Below are positions 57,112 through 64,000 of a DNA stretch of 64,000 bases, in pieces. Source of the DNA: Pedobacter sp. BS3. Its GTDB lineage: Bacteria; Bacteroidota; Bacteroidia; Sphingobacteriales; Sphingobacteriaceae. Under the pieces are notes generated by a model, which saw only the letters and a list, made by a program, of their open reading frames with translations, ran no database searches and was not told the DNA's origin. Numbering within the stretch: the stretch's first letter is position 1; each line of letters begins with the position of its first letter. The stretch is from the NCBI RefSeq assembly GCF_008274585.1, contig NZ_VTRT01000009.1, positions 1-64,000 on the forward strand, in the 5' to 3' direction. The translations under genes and the position numbers were made by a program.

Positions 57112-58509
57112 TTACAGCTCCCTCACCGCTTCCTTGAACTGGTTTCCTCTATCCTCGTAATTCCTGAACAGGTCAAAACTTGCACAGGCCGGCGACAGTA
57201 AAACGGTATCGCCTTTATGAGCCAGGTGATAAGCCATATTCACGGCATCGTGAGCTGAAAATGTATTTACAATAACTTCTACATCATCTTCAAAAGCATC
57301 GTGTATATTTTTATTGTCTTTACCTAAACATACAATAGCTCTTACCTTGCTGCGCACCAGGTCTTTCAGCATGCTGTAATCATTACCTTTATCTACGCCG
57401 CCCAGTATCAGCACAACATCGGTTGTCATGCTTTCCAGGGCATACCAGGTAGAATTAACGTTGGTAGCTTTAGAATCGTTGATAAAGTCTATCCCCGATA
57501 TGCGGGCAACATGCTCCATGCGGTGCTCAATGTTTTTATAGGTACCCATGCTTTCGCGGATGGATTCATTGCGCAACTGCCACACTTTGGAAACAATTCC
57601 CGATGCCATGGAATTGTAGATGTTGTGCTTGCCCTGTAATGCTAATTCTGTAATTGACATGGTTAACTGGTCTTTATCGTTAAGGTTTATATGTATGTTA
57701 TTTTCGTTATCGAGATATGCCCCCGGGTAAACCGGTTTTTTTATGGAGAATGAATAGGTTTTCGCTACCGGATGATAGCGCTCCAGCCCCTTCAGTGTTT
57801 CCTCATCATCGGCACAATAAATGAAAACATCATTGGGCGTTTGATTTTGAATGATACGGAATTTGGATGCCACATAATTCTCCATTTTATAATCGTACCG
57901 GTCCAGATGGTCGGGTGTAATGTTGAGCAGCACAGCCACATCGGCCCGGAAATTATACATATCATCCAGCATAAAGCTGCTTATTTCCAGCACATAGCAA
58001 TCAAAATTCTCTTCGGCTACCTGCCTGGCAAAACTGCGCCCGATGTTGCCTGCAAGTCCCACGTTTATGCCTGCATTCTTCAGGATATGATAGGTCAGCA
58101 TGGTTGTGGTCGACTTACCGTTAGCGCCGGTAATGCAAATGGTTTTAGCCTGGGTATAGCGTCCGGCAAACTCTATTTCAGAGATAACCGGTATTTGCTT
58201 TTCTTTTATTTTTTTGATGATGGGCGCCTTGTCTGGTATGCCGGGGCTTTTGACTACCTCATCAGCAGTTAACAGCAGGCTCTCGGTATGCTGCTTTTCT
58301 TCGTACGGGATGGCATGCTTATCCAGCTCAGCTTTGTAACCGGCAGCTATCTCACCGAAATCGGATACAAATACATCAAAGCCTTTTTGTTTGGCAAGGA
58401 TAGCCGCACCTGTGCCGCTCTCGCCGGCACCAAGCACCACAAGCCGTCCTTCCCCGGTTTTTCCCGGAGCGGAAGCAGGTAAAGCCTGTATGTTGTTATC
58501 CTTGTTCAT
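57112..58509 (-). CDS. murD: UDP-N-acetylmuramoylalanine-D-glutamate ligase
   Basis: A 465-aa Mur ligase. VVLGAGESGTGAAILA is the UDP-binding start, ITGANGKSTTTMLTYHIL the P-loop, and VLLNITPDHLDRYDYK and INDSKATNVNSTWYALES the catalytic and substrate motifs. It adds D-Glu to UDP-MurNAc-L-Ala. The start at 58509 is 5 nt after the mraY stop. Confidence 0.96.
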   Translation of the reverse strand: MNKDNNIQALPASAPGKTGEGRLVVLGAGESGTGAAILAKQKGFDVFVSDFGEIAAGYKAELDKHAIPYEEKQHTESLLLTADEVVKSPGIPDKAPIIKKIKEKQIPVISEIEFAGRYTQAKTICITGANGKSTTTMLTYHILKNAGINVGLAGNIGRSFARQVAEENFDCYVLEISSFMLDDMYNFRADVAVLLNITPDHLDRYDYKMENYVASKFRIIQNQTPNDVFIYCADDEETLKGLERYHPVAKTYSFSIKKPVYPGAYLDNENNIHINLNDKDQLTMSITELALQGKHNIYNSMASGIVSKVWQLRNESIRESMGTYKNIEHRMEHVARISGIDFINDSKATNVNSTWYALESMTTDVVLILGGVDKGNDYSMLKDLVRSKVRAIVCLGKDNKNIHDAFEDDVEVIVNTFSAHDAVNMAYHLAHKGDTVLLSPACASFDLFRNYEDRGNQFKEAVREL

Positions 58510-58514
58510 TTAAT

Positions 58515-59756
58515 TTATCGCAGTTTCAGCGTTACAATAGTTATTACCGCCAGTATAATTCCCACTATCCAGAAACGTGTCACGATCTTTGATTCGTGGT
58601 AACCTTTTTTCTGGTAATGGTGATGTAATGGCGACATTAAAAACACCCGCCTGCCTTCGCCGTATTTCTTTTTGGTGTACTTGAAGTACGATACCTGTAT
58701 GATTACCGACAGATTTTCTACCAGGAAGATGCCGCATAGGATGGGCACTAACAATTCTTTGCGTATCATGATGGCAAACGCGGCGATAATTCCGCCGATA
58801 GCCAGGCTGCCGGTATCGCCCATAAACACCTGTGCCGGGAACGAATTGTACCATAAGAAACCCACGCAGGCTCCTACAAAGGCTCCGGCAAAAATTACCA
58901 GCTCGCCGGAGTTCGGGATGTACATGATATTCAGGTAATCGGCTATTACGGTGTTACCTGATACATACGCCAGGATGGCAAGCGTAATGCCCATAATGGC
59001 CGATGTTCCCGTTGCCAGCCCGTCTATACCATCGGTGATGTTTGCGCCGTTTGATACCGCCGTTATAATGACGATAACAAAAACCAGGAATACCAGCAGG
59101 GCATATTTCTCATATCCCTTACCCAAAAATTTAAGCACTTTGGCGTAATCGAACTCGTTGTTTTTATAAAATGGAATATTGGTTTTTGTTGATTTTACAT
59201 TCTGGGTAAAATAATACTGGTTGCCACGTTGGTGCACTTCCAACGGGGCTGTGTTTGTGGTAGGCAGCGCAACCTGCTGACGCACCACAATGGCCGGGTG
59301 AAAATACATTGTCCAGCCAATGATAAGTGCCAGGCCCACCTGTCCCATAATTTTAAATCTTCCGGCAAGGCCCTCCTTATCCTTTTTAAATACTTTGATA
59401 TAATCATCTACAAAACCGATAACGCCCATCCAAACCGTGGTAATGAGCATTAAAATGATATAAATATTCTCTAACCTGGCGAACAGCAAGGTAGGAACCA
59501 ATATCCCCAACAGGATAATAATTCCGCCCATGGTTGGCGTTCCCTGCTTTTGCATTTGCCCTTCCAAACCCAGGTTACGTACGGTTTCGCCTACCTGTTT
59601 GGCCCGCAAAAAACGGATAAGCCGGCTGCCATATACGGTTGTAATGATCAGCGACAGAATAACCGACATACTGGTACGGAACGATATGTACTGGAACACG
59701 CCTGTACCGGGTATGTTAAATTCTTTATGCAGCCAGATGAACAGATAGTATAACAT
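58515..59756 (-). CDS. mraY: Phospho-N-acetylmuramoyl-pentapeptide transferase
   Basis: A 413-aa polytopic enzyme. [13 protein letters not shown] and [18 protein letters not shown] contain the catalytic Asp pair. [19 protein letters not shown] and [12 protein letters not shown] carry the third Asp and the nucleotide site. It makes lipid I. The extra loop near residue 165-200 is common in Bacteroidota MraY. Confidence 0.96.
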   Translation of the reverse strand: MLYYLFIWLHKEFNIPGTGVFQYISFRTSMSVILSLIITTVYGSRLIRFLRAKQVGETVRNLGLEGQMQKQGTPTMGGIIILLGILVPTLLFARLENIYIILMLITTVWMGVIGFVDDYIKVFKKDKEGLAGRFKIMGQVGLALIIGWTMYFHPAIVVRQQVALPTTNTAPLEVHQRGNQYYFTQNVKSTKTNIPFYKNNEFDYAKVLKFLGKGYEKYALLVFLVFVIVIITAVSNGANITDGIDGLATGTSAIMGITLAILAYVSGNTVIADYLNIMYIPNSGELVIFAGAFVGACVGFLWYNSFPAQVFMGDTGSLAIGGIIAAFAIMIRKELLVPILCGIFLVENLSVIIQVSYFKYTKKKYGEGRRVFLMSPLHHHYQKKGYHESKIVTRFWIVGIILAVITIVTLKLR

Positions 59757-59764
59757 AATATCAA

Positions 59765-59785
59765 GTCAAAAATCAAAAGGTAAAA
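59765..59785. repeat. Heptamer-phased A-rich tract between mraY and murE
   Basis: GTCAAAA, ATCAAAA and GGTAAAA follow each other in register. Same type as 5075-5109 and 49101-49128. Confidence 0.4.
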
Positions 59786-59843
59786 CAGGCAACCTGCTTA
59801 AAATCACTGACATAAAATAAATTCACAACCATAGTTTCTATAT

Positions 59844-61304
59844 TCAGTTTATATTCATTAACTCTTCTTCCAGGATCTTTTTGTCGTCAAAATCATGCTT
59901 CACGCCGTTAACTTCCTGGTACTTTTCGTGACCTTTGCCAGCCAGCAGAATAATGTCACCGGCTTTTGCCAGGTGACAGGCTGTACGGATGGCCTCCTTA
60001 CGATTGGTAATGTGCAGCACCTTCCGTTTATCTTCGGCATTGAGGCCGGATTCCATATCTTTTAATATTTGCTCCGGGTCTTCGCTGCGTGGATTATCTG
60101 AGGTAAGTATCACTTTATCGCTCCAGTTGCAGGCCGTTTTTGCCATCACCGGTCGTTTTGCTTTATCGCGGTCGCCACCACAGCCAATAACTGTAATTAC
60201 CTGCTCATTCCCTTTGCGGATGTCGTGTATGGTGCTCAGCACATTTTGCACGGCATCGGGCGTATGGGCATAATCTACAATACCGATAATGCCGCCTGCA
60301 GAATTGACATAATCAAAGCGACCTTCAGCCCCGCTTAAACGGCTCATGACGGTCAATATCCTGGCCCTGTCCTGCTCCAGCAGCATGGCCGCACCATATA
60401 CGGCCAGCAGGTTATAGGCATTGAAGCTGCCAACCAGCTTAAACCACACATCCTCGCCATCTATATTCATCAGCAGGCCGTTAAAATGGTCTTCCAGTAT
60501 GCGACCTTTGAAATCTGCAATATTTTTAAGGCCGTAGGTTTTGATGTGAGCCTGTGTATTTTGCAGCATTACCCGGCCGTGCTTGTCATCAATATTGGTG
60601 AGGGCAAATGCCGATCTATCCAGCTTATCAAAAAATGATTTCTTCGCTTTCAGATATGCGTCGAACGTACCGTGAAAGTCCAGGTGGTCATGTGTAAGAT
60701 TGGTAAATATTCCACCTGTAAAGTGTAAACCGGCTATACGCGACTGTGCTACGGCATGCGAGCTTACTTCCATAAAGCAGTAATCACAACCGGCATCAAC
60801 CATTTGCCGCAGTAAGCGGTTCAGCACAACCTGGTCGGGAGTGGTGTGTGTAGATGGAATTACCTGACCGTTTACCTGGTTTTCTACCGTAGATATCAAA
60901 CCGGCTTTGTATCCCAATTCCCTGAACAACTTATACAGCAGGGTGGCTACCGTGGTTTTGCCATTGGTTCCGGTAACACCCACCAACGCAAGTTGCCGCG
61001 ATGGATGATCATAAAAGCTTGATGCCAGCATCCCCAATGCCTCTGCCGAATTTTCTACCTGAACGTAACAGACACCGGCAAGGAGATCAGCCGGCAACTC
61101 CTCGCAAACAATGACTTTAACGCCCTGCTGAATTACCTGGTCAATGTAAGCATGTCCATCGGTAACAGTTCCGCGTACAGCAACAAACAAGGCATCGGCA
61201 TGTGCTTTACGCGAATCGAATACAATTTCAGAAACGGACACCGCATCCGGCCCATAAAGTTGCTTAACCGGTACATGATGTAATATGTCGCTTAGTATCT
61301 TCAT
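59844..61304 (-). CDS. murE: UDP-MurNAc-tripeptide synthetase MurE
   Basis: A 486-aa Mur ligase. The P-loop is VTGTNGKTTVATLLYKLF. FTNLTHDHLDFHGTFDAYLKAKKSFF has the carbamylated-Lys region, and TSDNPRSEDPEQILKDME is the DNPR motif typical of enzymes adding meso-diaminopimelate. This matches dapB in the same window. Overlaps the ftsI stop by 4 nt. Confidence 0.96.
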   Translation of the reverse strand: MKILSDILHHVPVKQLYGPDAVSVSEIVFDSRKAHADALFVAVRGTVTDGHAYIDQVIQQGVKVIVCEELPADLLAGVCYVQVENSAEALGMLASSFYDHPSRQLALVGVTGTNGKTTVATLLYKLFRELGYKAGLISTVENQVNGQVIPSTHTTPDQVVLNRLLRQMVDAGCDYCFMEVSSHAVAQSRIAGLHFTGGIFTNLTHDHLDFHGTFDAYLKAKKSFFDKLDRSAFALTNIDDKHGRVMLQNTQAHIKTYGLKNIADFKGRILEDHFNGLLMNIDGEDVWFKLVGSFNAYNLLAVYGAAMLLEQDRARILTVMSRLSGAEGRFDYVNSAGGIIGIVDYAHTPDAVQNVLSTIHDIRKGNEQVITVIGCGGDRDKAKRPVMAKTACNWSDKVILTSDNPRSEDPEQILKDMESGLNAEDKRKVLHITNRKEAIRTACHLAKAGDIILLAGKGHEKYQEVNGVKHDFDDKKILEEELMNIN

Positions 61305-63403
61305 TGTAATTCCAGCATGACGATGGCTCCCTTAGCCGCTTTGGCTCCCGGCTCAACCGATTGTTTAACAACTTTACCGCTTCCTTTAACCACAGGCCGT
61401 AAACCTGCATTACCTAATAAGTATAAGGCGTCTTTTAAGCCCATGCCTGTAACATCCGGAACCATACCCTCTTTATAATCAATATCCTGGAAGCTGATCC
61501 CGTTATTGGTATCAATGGCGTGAATATATTCGCTGTTTGAGGCCAGCAAGGCTTTAATGCCAAATGACTTGTATACATATTGCGTGGCCTGCTTATTTCC
61601 CGACTTCGATACAGGCATTTTGGTGTTGCCTACAAACTGCTCTTTACTCACATTATCGTACATCTCGATATCATTGGCGTAAACCTTATCGGCAACTTCG
61701 CGGAAAACCGGCCCGGAAACCAGCGCTCCATAATAGGCGCCTTTAGGATTATTGATCACCACGATCATACTGTATTTGGGATTGTTGGCCGGGAAATATC
61801 CGCAAAACGATGCCTGGTATCTTCTTACCCGGTAACCGGCACGACCATCGGCAACCTGGGCCGTACCTGTTTTTCCGGCAACACTGTACAAGGGATTCTT
61901 TATCACTTCTTTTCCCGAACCTTCCAGCACAACGCCTTCCAGCATTCCTTTCAGTTTTCCAAGTGTTTCATCCGAGCATATTTTCTCATTGATAACCCGA
62001 GCCTTAAAAGTTTCTATGGTGTTACCCAAACGGCGTATCTCGCGAACAAATACCGGCGAAATCATCTTACCATTATTAGCCACAGCGTTATATAAGGTAA
62101 GCATTTGCAGAGGCGTTATTTTACTTTCGTAACCGTAAGCCATCTGCGGCAGCGTAAGCCCGCTCCATGATTTACTGATTTTAGGATTTTTAATCAACGG
62201 CCTGCCTTCACCGGGAATCTGCAAACCCAGCTTCTCATTCAGATGCAGGTCATATAGTTTATCGGTAAACTCCTGTGGATTATCTTTATAATGCTGATAA
62301 ACCAGCTTAGCCACGGCCACGTTCGATGACACCTCAAAAGCCCGTTTTACGCTGATGATCTGGTTACCCAAATGCGAATCGCGAATGGTATGATTATACA
62401 CACGGAACGTTCCGCCCTCACAGTCAACTTTGGTGGCAGTATCCAGCTTATGCTGGTCTAACATCGTCAGGTACGATGCCAGCTTAAAGGTAGAACCGGG
62501 CTCGGCGCTCTCGGCTATGGCATAATTAAATTTCTCTTCATATTGTCCCTCGCCTACCTTGGTAAAGTTGGCAATGGCCCTGATCTCGCCGGTCGCTACT
62601 TCCATGAGTACTACACAACCGTGGTCGGCATCGCTTTTAATCAGTTGTTTACGTAAGGCGTTTTGCGCCAGATCCTGCATATTAATATCAATGGTCGATA
62701 TAATATCGGCGCCATCTTTGGGTGCGATTTCGGCATCACGGTTAACGGGCATCCAGGCGCCGCCTGCAATACGCTGCATCAGTTGTTTGCCGGTTTCGCC
62801 ATCAATATAATTACTGTATGCACCTTCCAGACCTACCGGCTGCACATTGGGATTTTTATAGCCAATGGTACGCGATGCAAGGGTTTTAAAAGGCAGAATG
62901 CGCTTATTTAGCTGCACCGTTATCAAGCCGCCCTTATACCGGCCCAGGTTAAATATGGGAAATTTCTTAATGACGGCCAGCTCACTGTGCGACACCTTTC
63001 TGCGGATCAGGAAATAACGTTCATGATCTTTGCGTGCTTTACGTAGCATACGTGAATATTGTGCCGTGCTTTTATCGCCAAAATAGGCTGACATCTTAGC
63101 GGCCAGCGAATCTACCTTTTCGTAAAAAACATCGTCTTTTTCAATGCCGCCGGCCAGCAAATCCATCCGCAGCTCATATTCCGGAACAGAGGTAGCCAGT
63201 AAACTTCCATCCACCGAATAAATGTTGCCACGTACAGCCTCAATGTTTACGTACTTTGTCGACAGGCTATCGGCCATAGCCTTCCACCTGGGCCCTTGCA
63301 CAAACTGAACGTTAAGCAGCTTTATCAAAACAGCAAGCGCAAACAGCACAATCAGCCCGAAGGCGATGTACACGCGAAGCAATATGTCTGTCCTGATATT
63401 CAT
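61301..63403 (-). CDS. ftsI: Division transpeptidase FtsI/PBP3 with a PASTA domain
   Basis: A 700-aa class B penicillin-binding protein. One N-terminal helix (VYIAFGLIVLFALAVLIKLL) is followed by a pedestal domain (VRGNIYSVDGSLLATSVPEYELRMD). The transpeptidase has the Ser-x-x-Lys in PGSTFKLAS, SSN in FEVSSNVAVAK, and KTGTAQ. A C-terminal PASTA domain (MVPDVTGMGLKDALYLLGNAGLRPVV) binds peptidoglycan or muropeptides. It cross-links septal peptidoglycan together with FtsW. Confidence 0.95.
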   Translation of the reverse strand: MNIRTDILLRVYIAFGLIVLFALAVLIKLLNVQFVQGPRWKAMADSLSTKYVNIEAVRGNIYSVDGSLLATSVPEYELRMDLLAGGIEKDDVFYEKVDSLAAKMSAYFGDKSTAQYSRMLRKARKDHERYFLIRRKVSHSELAVIKKFPIFNLGRYKGGLITVQLNKRILPFKTLASRTIGYKNPNVQPVGLEGAYSNYIDGETGKQLMQRIAGGAWMPVNRDAEIAPKDGADIISTIDINMQDLAQNALRKQLIKSDADHGCVVLMEVATGEIRAIANFTKVGEGQYEEKFNYAIAESAEPGSTFKLASYLTMLDQHKLDTATKVDCEGGTFRVYNHTIRDSHLGNQIISVKRAFEVSSNVAVAKLVYQHYKDNPQEFTDKLYDLHLNEKLGLQIPGEGRPLIKNPKISKSWSGLTLPQMAYGYESKITPLQMLTLYNAVANNGKMISPVFVREIRRLGNTIETFKARVINEKICSDETLGKLKGMLEGVVLEGSGKEVIKNPLYSVAGKTGTAQVADGRAGYRVRRYQASFCGYFPANNPKYSMIVVINNPKGAYYGALVSGPVFREVADKVYANDIEMYDNVSKEQFVGNTKMPVSKSGNKQATQYVYKSFGIKALLASNSEYIHAIDTNNGISFQDIDYKEGMVPDVTGMGLKDALYLLGNAGLRPVVKGSGKVVKQSVEPGAKAAKGAIVMLELQ

Positions 63404-63412
63404 TCTCTATTC

Positions 63413-63832
63413 CTATTTTCCGTTTCCGGGTATTATAATTTTTTTAGGCGGCTCAACAGATTCTTTTAAGCCCAGGGTATCTACCCGCCTGGCAACTTCC
63501 GTTTGCGTACTTTTCAGCATCAGATCGGCTTTTAACGTTTTAAAATCCCAGCTCAACTCTTTCACTTCTTTGCTCAGCTTACCAATATCCCTGATATTGT
63601 TTTCGGCAAAATGCCGGTTGCCGATATAGATCATCCCCAAAAAGGCCAGAAATATGATAAAGGGCAGCATTTCTGTAGCCGTTTCTTTGGATATCACCCC
63701 ATCGGTAAACAGCCCGGTTACAAAGTTTCGCGGAAGCTCAGCTTTCGGTTTTACCTCCGGCTGAGCTTCCTGCTCCACTTCCCCTTTTAATAATTCGTCT
63801 TTAAAACGATTATCCATTTCTTTATTTCGCAT
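63413..63832 (-). CDS. FtsL-like divisome protein
   Basis: A 139-aa bitopic protein directly upstream of ftsI, with a 9-nt gap. A long cytosolic N-terminus rich in Glu/Lys/Pro precedes one membrane helix (EMLPFIIFLAFLGMIYIGN, about residues 55-73). A periplasmic coiled coil follows (NIRDIGKLSKEVKELSWDFKTLKADLMLKSTQTEVARRV). Position and topology fit FtsL, which activates FtsWI. Sequence conservation in this family is low, so the name rests on context. Confidence 0.75.
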   Translation of the reverse strand: MRNKEMDNRFKDELLKGEVEQEAQPEVKPKAELPRNFVTGLFTDGVISKETATEMLPFIIFLAFLGMIYIGNRHFAENNIRDIGKLSKEVKELSWDFKTLKADLMLKSTQTEVARRVDTLGLKESVEPPKKIIIPGNGK

Positions 63833-63918
63833 TGAGATAGCTCACCTCAACCCTCCCAACCGCGTGTCGCCTTAGTTTTAGCGGTGGCGCAAGGGAGGGA
63901 GTAAACTGTGCTATTCAT

Positions 63919-64000
63919 CTTGTCTTTTGCATCTGTGTTCTTGTCTCTCTTAGCCTCTTAAACCATCTACCTTAAACCTTCCCCCCTTCAGCCTTCTACC
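63919..64000. repeat. Heptamer-phased intergenic repeat, CT/CC type (copy 2)
   Basis: Contains CTTGTCT, TTTGCAT, CTGTGTT, CTTGTCT and CTCTTAG in register from 63919. CC follows at 63963, 63970 and 63977, and again at 63992 and 63999. It is a near copy of 57044-57090. It reaches the window edge, so its full extent is unknown. Confidence 0.7.

Overview
The window looks like a chromosomal segment of a Bacteroidota bacterium, most likely Sphingobacteriaceae (Mucilaginibacter/Pedobacter-like). The reasons are the division/wall cluster without murF, an F0F1 operon that ends after the gamma subunit, a PorW/SprE-type gliding/type IX lipoprotein, a bacterial serine palmitoyltransferase, an FtsZ tail ending in an NNSFLHDNVD-like peptide, and many promoters of the TAnnTTTG type. 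The genus is inference. I saw no rRNA or tRNA genes and no intact insertion sequence.

Layout. 1-5.1 kb: a frameshifted DUF1016/YhcG-like nuclease gene, a convergent pair made of a cyclase-like DUF2652 protein and an HD plus Pycsar-effector-like membrane protein, then two exported enzymes. 5.2-22.8 kb: a complete type I-B CRISPR-Cas locus. It has a 122-repeat array (30-bp repeat, about 36-bp spacers, transcribed on the minus strand), a leader, cas2-cas1-cas4-cas3-cas5-cas7-cas8b, a 57-aa acidic ORF, a short regulatory gap and cas6. 23-30 kb: uvrC, a class A penicillin-binding protein and porW. 30.1-36 kb: the ATP synthase operon atpZ, an atpI-like gene and atpB-E-F-H-A-G, on the plus strand. 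36-37 kb: a decayed acetyltransferase/HTH gene pair next to a lone CRISPR-repeat-like sequence. 36.9-45.3 kb: an ECF sigma operon with outer-membrane proteins, the parA-parB-DUF5683-dapB-lepB operon and a flavin reductase. 45.7-49.1 kb: gyrB and serine palmitoyltransferase. 49.3-64 kb: the dcw cluster on the minus strand, ftsL-ftsI-murE-mraY-murD-ftsW-murG-murC-ftsQ-ftsA-ftsZ, closed by a clear terminator.

The most interesting signal is in the cas6-cas8b gap (21791-21967). A degenerate CRISPR repeat on the plus strand ends in exactly the same 8-nt handle (ATTGAAAT) as the array repeat. The next 17 nt match the region just upstream of the effector-operon -7 box at 15 of 17 positions. The mismatches within the first 18 positions fall at 6, 8 and 18, and the site is preceded by TCA. 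This has the architecture of a crRNA-like guide (CreR/CreA type) that would make Cascade repress its own operon. The gap also holds a TAnnTTTG box for each direction and an 11-bp inverted repeat bracketing the RNA. A second lone repeat (26/30 identical to the array unit) lies 23 kb away at 36793.

A second theme is intergenic DNA organised in phased heptamers: AG-, CT/CC- or NTNAAAA-type 7-mers in register. It occurs in at least seven gaps, together with a family of small palindromes with 3-nt loops at two loci.
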